DNA of 64,000 bases from the NCBI GenBank assembly GCA_963696025.1, contig CAVOII010000012.1:372001-436000 (forward strand), in the 5' to 3' direction. The translations under genes and the position numbers were made by a program. Below the pieces are notes generated by a model that did no database searches, had not been told where the DNA came from, and was given only the letters and a program-made list of their open reading frames with translations. Below, one piece after another: positions 27,686 to 36,089 of the stretch; position 1 is the first letter of the stretch, and each line of letters opens with the position of its first letter. The DNA comes from JABCYV01 sp963696025. GTDB lineage: Bacteria; Acidobacteriota; Terriglobia; Terriglobales; Acidobacteriaceae.

Positions 27686-28428
27686 AGGCGATGATTCTGG
27701 CTGCCGGCCTGGGCACACGATTGCGGCCACTGACTGACGATCGTCCCAAGGCCTTAGTGGAAGTCGCTGGCCGCACGATGTTGGAGATCACACTCTCTCG
27801 CCTGCGCTTCTTTGGGATTCGCGAGGTGATCATCAATGTGCATCACTTCGCCGACATGATTGCCGAGTATCTCAAGACGAACGATGACTTTGGGATGAAT
27901 ATTGAGATCTCTCGCGAAGAGATCTTGCTTGACACCGGCGGAGGGCTGAAAAAAGCCTCCTGGTTTTTTCAAGAAGATCGCGGTGCAGAAGAGCCATTCG
28001 TTCTCCACAACGTCGATGTCATCAGTACCATTGATCTGCGGCGTATGGTGCAATTTCATGCAGACCAGCAAGCGCTCGCCACCCTCGCGGTACAAAAGCG
28101 AGAGACGTCGCGCTACTTGCTCTTCGATGACCGACTCCAGCTTTGTGGGCGCCAATCCAGGCGCGATCAGCCGACAGAGTTGGTCCGATCCTCACCGCAG
28201 CCCCAGGCACTGGCCTTTTCGGGCATCCACGTTATTTCGCCTCGTTTTTTGGCGATGATGACGGAAGATGGCGCTTTTTCCATCATCACTTCCTATCTGC
28301 GCCTGGCTGGGCGAGGAGAAAAAATCCTTGGCTTTCGCGCCGACGAATACTATTGGCGCGATCTAGGAACGAAGGAAAATGTCACGATCGCTGCTACAGA
28401 GTTGGAGCAAAAGGCACTGCTGCAATAG
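27682..28428 (+). CDS. murU: MurU-like sugar-1-phosphate nucleotidyltransferase
   Basis: 248 residues. The nucleotide-binding signature AAGLGTRLRPLTDDRPKALVEV is intact at the N-terminus, with HNVDVIS (metal-binding Asp) and GVDTGGG-like ILLDTGGGLKK. Length and short C-terminus fit MurU, which makes UDP-MurNAc from MurNAc-1-phosphate and UTP in the peptidoglycan recycling shunt. The overlap with the AmgK-like kinase gene (ATGA) supports that reading. A glucose- or mannose-1-phosphate specificity cannot be excluded from motifs alone; the pairing carries most of the weight. Confidence 0.78.
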   Translation: MKAMILAAGLGTRLRPLTDDRPKALVEVAGRTMLEITLSRLRFFGIREVIINVHHFADMIAEYLKTNDDFGMNIEISREEILLDTGGGLKKASWFFQEDRGAEEPFVLHNVDVISTIDLRRMVQFHADQQALATLAVQKRETSRYLLFDDRLQLCGRQSRRDQPTELVRSSPQPQALAFSGIHVISPRFLAMMTEDGAFSIITSYLRLAGRGEKILGFRADEYYWRDLGTKENVTIAATELEQKALLQ

Positions 28429-28563
28429 CAGGGCAGAGCTCAGGGGCGGCGTAGGTTTCATCCAACACTCGCTTCGCACTTTGTGGGACCGCGAGCGATT
28501 CGACGGAAAACGGTAGCGACAAGCGAGCGAATCCAGGCGAATGATGAGAAGCGTTGCGCTTTT

Positions 28564-29094
28564 TCACAGCAACCAGTCTCCGCGATAAATCAGTTGGTCA
28601 TCCACCAATTGCGCCTCAGGCGTGAGCTTGTGCGTCTTCGAAGGTCCAATCCCGTCAATATGCAAGACTTCGTGTCCGTGAGCTACTAACCAATCTGATA
28701 CCAGCATTCGGTGGCAGCGGAAATACACTCGTTCGCTACACATGTAAGCGGTTGGCGAGTGTTCACCCAGAGTGACGAGTTCTCCAATCCCGCGTTCGAA
28801 ATCCGGAGTCAGCATGTAATCAGCGTAGTTCAGGAAGCTCGGACTGCGCAGCGCGGTATTAGGAGAGTCATCGCGTATTTTCTTGCGGCGTCCGCCTAAT
28901 GCTTTGAGCCAAACATAGCGGATTGCAGCTCCCGGCAAGGTGTTCTCCAGCGATTCACGGTTGAAATGCGGAAGGCGGCGAGACATCGGAAACGACCGGA
29001 TATCCACCAGTGTCTGAATGGAGTGGGCTTGCAGGGCTTCGATCAACTCATCCAGGGTACGGGTGGAGTGCCCGATTGTGTAAAGAGTTGCCAC
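28564..29094 (-). CDS. DUF488 family protein
   Basis: 176 residues from a GTG at 29094, chosen because the conserved core YTIGHSTRTLDELIEAL starts immediately after. The upstream in-frame stretch (29095-29184) is AATCTGAAATCT-type repeat sequence and overlaps selA. The family signature DIRSFP...RRLPHFN and the Cys/Arg motif CSERVYFRCHR are present. DUF488 proteins are small, conserved and of unknown biochemical function. It lies directly downstream of selA on the same strand, which may be chance. Confidence 0.8.
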   Translation of the reverse strand: MATLYTIGHSTRTLDELIEALQAHSIQTLVDIRSFPMSRRLPHFNRESLENTLPGAAIRYVWLKALGGRRKKIRDDSPNTALRSPSFLNYADYMLTPDFERGIGELVTLGEHSPTAYMCSERVYFRCHRMLVSDWLVAHGHEVLHIDGIGPSKTHKLTPEAQLVDDQLIYRGDWLL

Positions 29095-29153
29095 GGGATC
29101 GGTAACGAATCCAGAATTTAGATTTGAAGATGCACGGAGGTGCGCGTTCGAAC

Positions 29154-29183
29154 AATCTGAAATCTTAAATCTGAAATCATCCA
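29154..29183. repeat. AATCTGAAATCT-type word repeat, copy at the selA/DUF488 boundary
   Basis: AATCTGAAATCTTAAATCTGAAATC in the open frame before the DUF488 gene and over the selA stop. The sequence is repeat-like, which is why the longer DUF488 start at 29184 was rejected. Confidence 0.5.
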
Positions 29184-30631
29184 CCCAAGGCCTGCAACAC
29201 CTTAGTCACAGCTTCGTTCTGCTCTGGAAAAACCGTGCGCAAATCCAGCTGAACGCGGCCTTCTCCCACGCGCGCAACGACAGGCGGATCAGAGCTGCGC
29301 AGGCGGGTAGCAAGTTCATCGGCGGTGAAATCTTGGTGGCTGACCGCCAGTAGGCGTGTAGGCAGGGTTGCCGATGGTGCGGCGCCACCGCCGATTATGG
29401 ATTCACCGTCTTGCAGCTCGACCGACAACTTCGGCGATCGAACTTTCTGGGCAATTCGTTCCGCTCGAGTCCCGATTTCTTCTCTTGACAGACCCATCAT
29501 ACGCAGAATGGGAATGGCATCATAGTCGCGCTTCACATAGGCCAGTAGCGTGGCTTCGAGCGTGGCGTAAGTTAGCTTGTCCACGCGCAGCGCGCGGAAA
29601 AGTGAGTTCGCTCGCATGCGGACAATGAGGTCGCTGCGGCCGCTGAGGATACCTGCCTGAGGCCCACCCAGCAGCTTGTCGCCACTGTAAGTGACGACGT
29701 CGACGCCTGAGCGCAGGCCGTCCAGCACGCCGGGTTCGCCGTTTATTCCGAAAGAACGCAAGTCGACCAGCGCGCCGCTGCCCAAGTCTTCCAAGAGAGG
29801 GATATTCCGCTTGTGCGCCAAAGCCACCAGGTCTTCCAACCGGGGCTGCTCGGTGAATCCCGTAATCTGGAAATTCGACCGGTGGACGCGCAAAAGCAGC
29901 CGGGTCTTTTCGTTGATCGCGTTCTCGTAGTCGGCAACGCGCGTGCGGTTCGTCGTCCCCACTTCCTTCAGAATGGCGTAGGACTTCGACATGACATCCG
30001 GAATACGGAATGAGCCGCCAATCTCGACTAGCTCTCCGCGCGAAACGATGACTTCGCTGCCTTCCGCCAGCGTGTTCAGCGCCAGCAGGACGGCAGCCGC
30101 GTTGTTGTTCACTATGATCGTGGAAATTTCTGCCGAGCTTGGCTCGGCCGGAGTGGGTCCAAGACCCGCCCCCACACAAGCATTCTGATCGAGGAGTCTG
30201 CGAAATAAGCGGTCAACGTGAACATCTCGCTTGCCGCGTTCTCCGGAGCCGATATCGAATTCGAGATTCGAAAAAGTGGAGCAGACTTCGCGCATGTGTT
30301 CAATTGCAGCAGCGGCCAGTGGCGCGCGTCCGAGGTTGGTGTGCAGAATAACTCCTGTTGCGTTGATGACCGGACGGAGCGAATAGCTCAGCGCTTGCCT
30401 GGCATGACGCTCGACCGCCTCGGCAATTCCGCAAAGCGACAAGTCCACGCCCTCAGCGTCGAGCCGTCCAGCGGCAATTTCTTCGCGTAGGCGGGCTAGT
30501 ACGGCACGCGCAGCATCAGTTGCCGCGGGTTGACCTTGTTCAGACACGAAGGGCGCGAGTTCGCAACTGCGCACCAAGTCGTCTACCGCAGGCAGCTTGC
30601 GGTAAAGGTCTGCTTTGGACGTAGTTTTCAC
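29177..30631 (-). CDS. selA: L-seryl-tRNA(Sec) selenium transferase
   Basis: 484 residues, full length. PLP enzyme that converts Ser-tRNA(Sec) to Sec-tRNA(Sec) using selenophosphate. Family stretches are RPVINATGVILHTNLGRAPL, the VNNNAAAVLLAL loop, RSNFQITGF, LEDLGSGALVDL and the PLP-lysine motif SGDKLLGGPQAGI. A GTG start at 30631 follows a CATAAT box by 8 bases. selB, selD and the tRNA(Sec) gene are not recognisable in this window, and none of the genes here needs selenocysteine as far as I can see, so the selenoprotein targets lie elsewhere. Confidence 0.95.
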   Translation of the reverse strand: MKTTSKADLYRKLPAVDDLVRSCELAPFVSEQGQPAATDAARAVLARLREEIAAGRLDAEGVDLSLCGIAEAVERHARQALSYSLRPVINATGVILHTNLGRAPLAAAAIEHMREVCSTFSNLEFDIGSGERGKRDVHVDRLFRRLLDQNACVGAGLGPTPAEPSSAEISTIIVNNNAAAVLLALNTLAEGSEVIVSRGELVEIGGSFRIPDVMSKSYAILKEVGTTNRTRVADYENAINEKTRLLLRVHRSNFQITGFTEQPRLEDLVALAHKRNIPLLEDLGSGALVDLRSFGINGEPGVLDGLRSGVDVVTYSGDKLLGGPQAGILSGRSDLIVRMRANSLFRALRVDKLTYATLEATLLAYVKRDYDAIPILRMMGLSREEIGTRAERIAQKVRSPKLSVELQDGESIIGGGAAPSATLPTRLLAVSHQDFTADELATRLRSSDPPVVARVGEGRVQLDLRTVFPEQNEAVTKVLQALGG

Positions 30632-30639
30632 TCGCGATG

Positions 30640-30645
30640 ATTATG
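30640..30645 (-). promoter_or_regulatory. Candidate -10 box of selA
   Basis: CATAAT on the minus strand ends 8 bases before the GTG start. A leaderless transcript would follow if it is used. No convincing -35 box. Confidence 0.3.
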
Positions 30646-30773
30646 CCACTCACCGCGTCTGAGAACCAAAAGAGAGGCAGAACGCGGACATTCGGACCGC
30701 TGAGCTTCACTCTGCCTGCACCCTTCGACTCCGCGCAGGGCAGGCTTCCGGGGGCGCCCGTCCCCACAACGTG

Positions 30774-32966
30774 CTAACCCACTTCCACCAAGCCGTAGGT
30801 CCGCTGCCAGCGGGCTCGCATGTGCCGCAGTGCGCGACTGACTTCGTCTTTAGTGATCTCTTGGTTGGGGCCAGCGAGGACTGCGGCGGCTTCGCGCTTG
30901 GCGGCTTCCAGCAACTGGCGGTCGCGGATCAGGTTCGCCACCCGGAAGCTAGGCAGGCCGGTTTGCCGTGTGCCGAAGAACTCTCCCGGGCCACGGAGTT
31001 CGAGATCCAGTTCCGCGATCTGGAAACCATCGTTGGTGCGGACCATGGCATCGAGACGTCGTTCGCCGTCCTCGGAAACCTTCCCTCCAGTCATCAGAAC
31101 ACAGTACGACTTGGCTGCGCCGCGGCCGATTCGTCCACGGAGCTGGTGGAGCTGGGAGAGTCCGAAGTGTTCGGCGTGTTCGATCACCATGACGGTGGCG
31201 TTCGCCACATCCACTCCGACCTCGATCACGGTAGTGGCGACCAGAACGTCGATTTCACCTTTTTGGAACAGCCGCATGGTCTGCTCCTTGAGGTCGGAGG
31301 CGAGGCGGCCATGCAGCAGGCCTACCCGTAGGTCGGGGAAGACACGCTGGTTGAGCTCCTTGTACATTTTGATGGCGGCTTTGAGCTCGCTCTCTTCATT
31401 TTCCTCAATGACGGGGTAGACGACGTACGCCTGGTGCCCGACGGCTACCTGCTTGCGCACAAATTCCCAAACTTCCGCCGATCGCTCGTCAGAGATGCGG
31501 CGGGTAATGATGGGCGTGCGACCAGGTGGCATCTCGTCAATGACGCTCACGTCGAGATCCCCGTAGAGGGTGAGTGCGAGAGTACGTGGAATAGGCGTAG
31601 CAGTCATGACGAGGACGTCAGGTTCGGCTGCCCGCATGGGCGGGACGCCCGCGCCTACATCCGGCGCGTCCGTATCAGCACTCTTTTTCATCAGTTTGAA
31701 CCGCTGAAGGACTCCGAAGCGGTGTTGCTCGTCCACAATCACCAGACCTAATTTGACGAATTCGACTTTCTGTTCGATGAGAGCGTGGGTTCCAATGACC
31801 AGCTGGGCATTCCCCTGCCCGATGTGGCGGCGGATTTCGCGCTTGCGGGTGTCCTCCAGCGAGCCTGTGAGGAGTACCACGCGGTAGTCAGCATCTTCCA
31901 GAATTCGTCGCGCAGAAAAATAGTGCTGTTGAGCGAGGATTTCCGTGGGTGCCATCACCGCCACTTGATATCCATTTTCCATCGCGATGATGGCTGCTTC
32001 GAAGGCGACGATGGTCTTGCCCGATCCCACATCACCTTGCAGCAGTCGGCGCATAGGAAAGGGCTGCTGCATGTCGGAGGCGATTTCTTTGAGCACACGT
32101 TTCTGCGCCGCGGTGGGATGGAAGGGCAGAATCTTCTTGATGGCTTCGCGCACACGGTCGTCAAGCTTGAATCCAACGCCAGTTTGGGCTTTCTGCTCGC
32201 GCCGTTTCAGTTCCAGTCCAAGTTCGAGGAAAAACAGTTCTTCGAAAATCAGCCGGACGTGCGCCGGTGTTCGCGACTCCTGCAGGTCTGGGAAGCTTTC
32301 CTCAGGATCAGGCCAGTGAACTTTCCACAATGCCTCGCGTGGGGGAATCAGGCCGAGGCGTTCGCGGACCCTAGCGGGAATCGGATCAGGCAGGTGCGGA
32401 GGCAGGTTGTCTAGCGTGCCACGAATGATGCGGCGAAACCAGCGCGGCGTCAGGCGGCCTTGACCGGCCGACTCGTAAATTGGAACGATGCGTCCAACTT
32501 CCAGCGAGGAGGCAACTTTCTGCTCGGCAACGTCAGTCGAGCCACCATCGCCCGGATCGCCAATGATCTCGAATTGTGGCTGCACCAATTGCAGTTCCCC
32601 GCCATACTGGTCCTGTTCAACTTTGCCGTAAAGAGCAATCATTTGTCCTGGCTTAAATTTGTCACGAAGATAGGTGGCGTTGAACCAGATGCTTTTTAGG
32701 CGGCTTCGGCCTTGCCGAGCAATCATTTGAAAAATCGGCATCCGGCGAGTGCGGAACAGACCAGAATTGCGGACTTCGGCGATCACTGTAGCCATTTCCC
32801 CCGCACGCAATTCGGATATGCTCCTGGGGTTCACCCTGTCTTCGTAACGAAAGGGCAGGTAATGGAGGAGGTCGTCAACTGTGTGTATGCCTTTCGTAGC
32901 CAACACTTCAGCCAGACGAGGACCGATGCCTTTGACGAATTGGACGGAGGTGGCCGGTTCCAGCAT
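30774..32966 (-). CDS. recG: ATP-dependent DNA helicase RecG with an in-frame repeat-derived insertion
   Basis: 730 residues from the ATG at 32966 (an in-frame TTG lies at 32984). It remodels stalled replication forks and branched DNA. An N-terminal wedge/OB region is followed by helicase motifs: GDVGSGKT (Walker A), DEQHRFGV, MTATPIPRTLAL, VYPVIEENEE, VATTVIEVGVDVAN and QLRGRIGRG. Between FKLMKKSADT and PDVLVMTATP lie about 17 extra residues (DAPDVGAGVPPMRAAE) encoded by a GC-rich block that almost matches an intergenic repeat at 2067-2089. The extra loop sits just before the TATP motif, at a position where family members vary in length, so activity is probably retained. Confidence 0.95.
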   Translation of the reverse strand: MLEPATSVQFVKGIGPRLAEVLATKGIHTVDDLLHYLPFRYEDRVNPRSISELRAGEMATVIAEVRNSGLFRTRRMPIFQMIARQGRSRLKSIWFNATYLRDKFKPGQMIALYGKVEQDQYGGELQLVQPQFEIIGDPGDGGSTDVAEQKVASSLEVGRIVPIYESAGQGRLTPRWFRRIIRGTLDNLPPHLPDPIPARVRERLGLIPPREALWKVHWPDPEESFPDLQESRTPAHVRLIFEELFFLELGLELKRREQKAQTGVGFKLDDRVREAIKKILPFHPTAAQKRVLKEIASDMQQPFPMRRLLQGDVGSGKTIVAFEAAIIAMENGYQVAVMAPTEILAQQHYFSARRILEDADYRVVLLTGSLEDTRKREIRRHIGQGNAQLVIGTHALIEQKVEFVKLGLVIVDEQHRFGVLQRFKLMKKSADTDAPDVGAGVPPMRAAEPDVLVMTATPIPRTLALTLYGDLDVSVIDEMPPGRTPIITRRISDERSAEVWEFVRKQVAVGHQAYVVYPVIEENEESELKAAIKMYKELNQRVFPDLRVGLLHGRLASDLKEQTMRLFQKGEIDVLVATTVIEVGVDVANATVMVIEHAEHFGLSQLHQLRGRIGRGAAKSYCVLMTGGKVSEDGERRLDAMVRTNDGFQIAELDLELRGPGEFFGTRQTGLPSFRVANLIRDRQLLEAAKREAAAVLAGPNQEITKDEVSRALRHMRARWQRTYGLVEVG
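31638..31659. repeat. GC-rich repeat, copy 2, inside recG
   Basis: GGGCGGGACGCCCGCGCCTACA, in frame within recG, nearly identical to the intergenic copy at 2067-2089 on the same strand. It encodes part of the unusual loop before the TATP helicase motif. Confidence 0.6.
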
Positions 32967-32974
32967 CTGAGGGG

Positions 32975-32980
32975 ATGGTA
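32975..32980 (-). promoter_or_regulatory. Candidate -10 box of recG
   Basis: TACCAT on the minus strand ends 8 bases before the ATG at 32966. It supports that start over the TTG at 32984, which would lie upstream of the expected transcript. No clear -35 box. Confidence 0.3.
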
Positions 32981-33062
32981 ACAAAACCGTCGGTTAGCAC
33001 TTCGCAATGGCTCTTTAGCGGTTCGTGGAGACGCTTTCCGGTGTCTAAGAGTCTTGTAAACG

Positions 33063-33260
33063 GTGGCAAAGTTCATCCACGCTCTGATCGCGGTTCTGGC
33101 AGGAAATGCAGCCTACTTCCTGCTCGTACCACACCTTCCGCCCGGTGCTCGGCACGTGCCATTTCGAATGGACGTTGGGCTGGGAGTGGACTTCTGCTTA
33201 TGCCTCGTAACAGTTGGCATTGGCAAAATGGTGGCTGATCGGCGGAGAAACCATTCTTGA
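33063..33260 (+). CDS. Small two-helix membrane protein, unknown function
   Basis: 65 residues from a GTG; an in-frame stop two codons upstream leaves this as the only sensible start. Two hydrophobic segments (residues about 4-25 and 36-56) flank a PPGARHVPF turn, and the C-terminus is basic (ADRRRNH). The regular composition suggests a real inner-membrane protein, but no family is recognised. It lies divergent from recG and upstream of the diguanylate cyclase gene. Confidence 0.5.
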   Translation: MAKFIHALIAVLAGNAAYFLLVPHLPPGARHVPFRMDVGLGVDFCLCLVTVGIGKMVADRRRNHS

Positions 33261-33344
33261 CGGCGCGGCGGTTTCCCTAGAACTATTCCCACGGCAAATC
33301 AGGACGTTACTTTAGGAACCTCGGTAACCTGCGAAGCCGCAGGG

Positions 33345-33350
33345 TACAAT
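33345..33350 (+). promoter_or_regulatory. Candidate -10 box of the diguanylate cyclase gene
   Basis: TACAAT lies 11 bases before the ATG at 33362, implying a leader of about four bases. No convincing -35 box. Confidence 0.3.
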
Positions 33351-33361
33351 CCCGCCAGTGT

Positions 33362-34861
33362 ATGCAGAAAATCGCGATCCTTTACGACGCCAGCCAGGCG
33401 GTGCTGTCGACCTTCGATCTGGATGAGGTACTGCGGCAGATTCTCATCATCGCGCGCGAATACTTCCATCTACAGAACGTTGCCATCCTGTTGCTGGATC
33501 GGGAAACAAACCAACTGCGCACTCGCTCCCAAATAGGCTGGGATGATGGGCTTGAACTCATTCCGTTACCCATCGGGACCGGAGTTATCGGCACGGCCGC
33601 ACGAGAGAAACGACCGCTATACGTGCCCGACGTGAGCAAAGATTCGAGGTATATCGCCTGTGGCAAGAAGACTCGATCGGCACTCGCGATTCCGCTGATG
33701 GTAAGAGATGAAGTAGTGGGAGTGCTGGATTGCCAGAGTGAGAACCTCGACCACTTCGATGCGGAAACTATTGATCTGCTCACCCTGTTTTCGACCCAAG
33801 CGTCCATGGCGCTGCAAAATGCGCAGCTCTACACGCTGGAACGTCGCCGGGCTGCGCAACTGGAAGCCATTAATGCCATCGCGCAGCAGACCACGGCCGT
33901 CCTCGACATAAAAGAGTTGCTGGCCAAAGTTTGTTTGCTGATCCAGGAGAAATTCCAGGTCTCTCACGTCTCGGTGCTGTTGAAAGACGAAGAAGAGTTG
34001 GTGCTGCGGGCCCACCACGGAGAGCTTACGCTTCGTGTTCCTCAGGGCGGACGACTGCCCGCCGGGAGCGGACTGTGGGGTCGGGCTCTCCAGACCGGGA
34101 AAACCTTGATTGAGAATGACGTAGCAGGCAATCCCGATTACATTGGCTTCTATCTGGAAACCGGCTCTCGCATGTGCATTCCGCTGGTTTCATTCGGGCA
34201 AACGCTGGGTGTACTGATGCTGGATAGCGCCCACGCTGGGGCTTTCAACCTCAATGACACTCAGTCGCTTGAATCTGGCGCCGACATTTGCGCCACCGCG
34301 ATTCAGAATGCCAATTACGTGGAACGTGTCCAGCAACTGGCCTATCTCGACGGACTCACCGGAATCTTCAATCGCCGTTTCTTCGAATTGCGCATTACCG
34401 AAGAGATCGAGCGCGCTCGGCGTTTCGGGGCTGGGATGGCAGTCATCATGGTGGACATCGACCAGTTCAAGCGCCTGAACGATGAATATGGGCATCTGCT
34501 TGGCGACGAGGTTTTGCGTCAGGTTTCCTCGGTTTTCCATCAGCAACTGCGAAAGATTGACGTTGTGTGCCGCTACGGGGGAGAGGAATTTGCAATCCTG
34601 CTCTCACAGACCAGTCCGCAGCATGCGCTTGCGGTGGCGGAGAAACTGCGACGGTTAATCGAGGCTTGGCAATTCCCCGGTGTGCCGCGGTCGGTTACGA
34701 TCAGCGCCGGCGTCGCCAGTTGCCCCAACCACGGAAGCACGCGGGATGAATTGGTGAAATCGGCGGATGCGGGCTTGTATGCGGCCAAGCAGGCGGGACG
34801 GAACAGGGTATGCTTAACGCCAGAGCCGCAAAAAAGTATGGCCCAAATGAGCGGGAAATAG
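33362..34861 (+). CDS. GAF-GAF-GGDEF diguanylate cyclase
   Basis: 499 residues, cytoplasmic, no membrane segment. Two GAF sensor domains (about 20-155 and 175-320; each with the LAIPL/CIPLVSF-type core) precede a GGDEF domain (about 325-490). The catalytic signature YGGEEF (about 404) is intact, and RKID five residues upstream is a canonical product-inhibition I-site (RxxD-x5-GGEEF). DGLTGIFNRRFF and VDIDQFKRLNDEYGH are typical. It should make c-di-GMP from GTP in response to a small ligand or redox cue bound by GAF. The PilZ protein at 20 kb is a possible effector within this window. Confidence 0.93.
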   Translation: MQKIAILYDASQAVLSTFDLDEVLRQILIIAREYFHLQNVAILLLDRETNQLRTRSQIGWDDGLELIPLPIGTGVIGTAAREKRPLYVPDVSKDSRYIACGKKTRSALAIPLMVRDEVVGVLDCQSENLDHFDAETIDLLTLFSTQASMALQNAQLYTLERRRAAQLEAINAIAQQTTAVLDIKELLAKVCLLIQEKFQVSHVSVLLKDEEELVLRAHHGELTLRVPQGGRLPAGSGLWGRALQTGKTLIENDVAGNPDYIGFYLETGSRMCIPLVSFGQTLGVLMLDSAHAGAFNLNDTQSLESGADICATAIQNANYVERVQQLAYLDGLTGIFNRRFFELRITEEIERARRFGAGMAVIMVDIDQFKRLNDEYGHLLGDEVLRQVSSVFHQQLRKIDVVCRYGGEEFAILLSQTSPQHALAVAEKLRRLIEAWQFPGVPRSVTISAGVASCPNHGSTRDELVKSADAGLYAAKQAGRNRVCLTPEPQKSMAQMSGK

Positions 34862-34900
34862 TCTAAGAGACTTGGCCCGGGAGGACGCCGACCAACCAAC

Positions 34901-36061
34901 TCATATCTCGCTGAAGGCGTGTATTTCGTGCTCGATCTCTTTCCGGAGCTCGATGCCTTGTTTGCGGAGTTCGCGTTCCATTTCCCGCATTTCTTTCTTC
35001 AGATCTTCTTGATGGCTAGCAAGCTCTCTGGCGGCCCGCTCTATTTCTGGTTTGGCACGTTCAATTTGTTCCGCGGCCTGCAGCTGTATTTCACGCGCGG
35101 CTCGCTGAAGTTCAGGTTTTTCGCGAGCAAGTTCAGATTCAAGCCGGCTGAGATCAATACGGGTTTCAGCATCGAGCTCGGAAACGACGAATTTTTCATT
35201 GAGAAAACCTGATTGCCGGCGCTCGGGGAGGCTGAGAGTAAGCGTCTGTTCCTTCTTGTCGCGAATGATGTTAACTTGAACAGTATTCTCTTTCCTTCCG
35301 CGCAGGGCGTGAGTGAAGTCCCCGGAGTCGTGGATAAATTCGCCGTTCACCCGGACAATCACGTCACCGGCGCGAAAGCCAGCCTTTTCCGCGCGGCTTC
35401 CTTTATCTACGGAACGCACCAGCACTCCCTGGCCGTTCTTGGCTCCGAAGAAGTCGCCCAGTTGAGGCGTGAGGTTTTCCACCATCAGGCCACTACGCGC
35501 GGAAGAGTGCACCACCACGACCGAGACCGGAATATCGATATCAGGCATGGCCGGCATCGGCGGCATAGCCGGCATTGCGGGCATGGTTGGCATCGCGAAC
35601 TTGAATTGCTTTGAGTCGTGCCCCGGTCCGAAGGTTTTCTTGCGATCGGCAAGCTGCGCTTTGATAGTCATCAGCTGGCCATCGCGGCTGACGCCTAGGG
35701 TAACCACCCGGCCCGGAGGAATTTCGTGAATCACGCGGCGCAATTGCTCTACGCTTTCTACCGCAGATCCATTGAGGGTCAGGATGACGTCATGTTCCTT
35801 GAGTCCAGCTTTGCCTGCGGGAGCGTCCTGATCAACCAGGGTCACTTCCACGCCGTGCTCCTCCTTTAATTTGAGGTCGGACAAACGATCAGGTGTGATG
35901 TCGCGAGTGTCCACACCCAGATAAGATCCTCCGCCGAAGGTCTCGTCGCTGGAGAATCCGAATACTTCATGGGGTGGTTCAAAGGAAAGGCACTGTGCGC
36001 CGTAGGTTACGAGGGCCACGAACGGCAAGAGAAGCAGCAGTGTATGAACTGACTTGCCCAC
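34901..36061 (-). CDS. Secreted protein with two PDZ domains and C-terminal coiled coil
   Basis: 386 residues from a GTG at 36061, chosen because AAGGAG lies 8 bases upstream and the next residues form a signal peptide (LLLLLPFVALVTYG). PDZ 1 spans about residues 45-130 (YLGVDTRDI, GLKEHDVILTLNGSAV), PDZ 2 about 190-275 (GVLVRSVDKGSRAEKAGFRAGDVIVRVNG). Between them is a Met-Pro-Ala run (MPTMPAMPAMPPMPAMP). The last about 90 residues are charged and heptad-like. No protease domain is present, so it is a binding or scaffold protein, not a DegP-type protease. Last gene of the sigma/anti-sigma/DUF4097-like unit; an envelope-stress role is inferred. Confidence 0.83.
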   Translation of the reverse strand: MGKSVHTLLLLLPFVALVTYGAQCLSFEPPHEVFGFSSDETFGGGSYLGVDTRDITPDRLSDLKLKEEHGVEVTLVDQDAPAGKAGLKEHDVILTLNGSAVESVEQLRRVIHEIPPGRVVTLGVSRDGQLMTIKAQLADRKKTFGPGHDSKQFKFAMPTMPAMPAMPPMPAMPDIDIPVSVVVVHSSARSGLMVENLTPQLGDFFGAKNGQGVLVRSVDKGSRAEKAGFRAGDVIVRVNGEFIHDSGDFTHALRGRKENTVQVNIIRDKKEQTLTLSLPERRQSGFLNEKFVVSELDAETRIDLSRLESELAREKPELQRAAREIQLQAAEQIERAKPEIERAARELASHQEDLKKEMREMERELRKQGIELRKEIEHEIHAFSEI

Positions 36062-36089
36062 GTTGGTTTCTCCTTTCGCCGAAAGGTTC

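Noticed and set aside
31785..32414. 209-residue plus-strand open frame
   Set aside because: Antisense to recG helicase motifs; no own motifs or start context.
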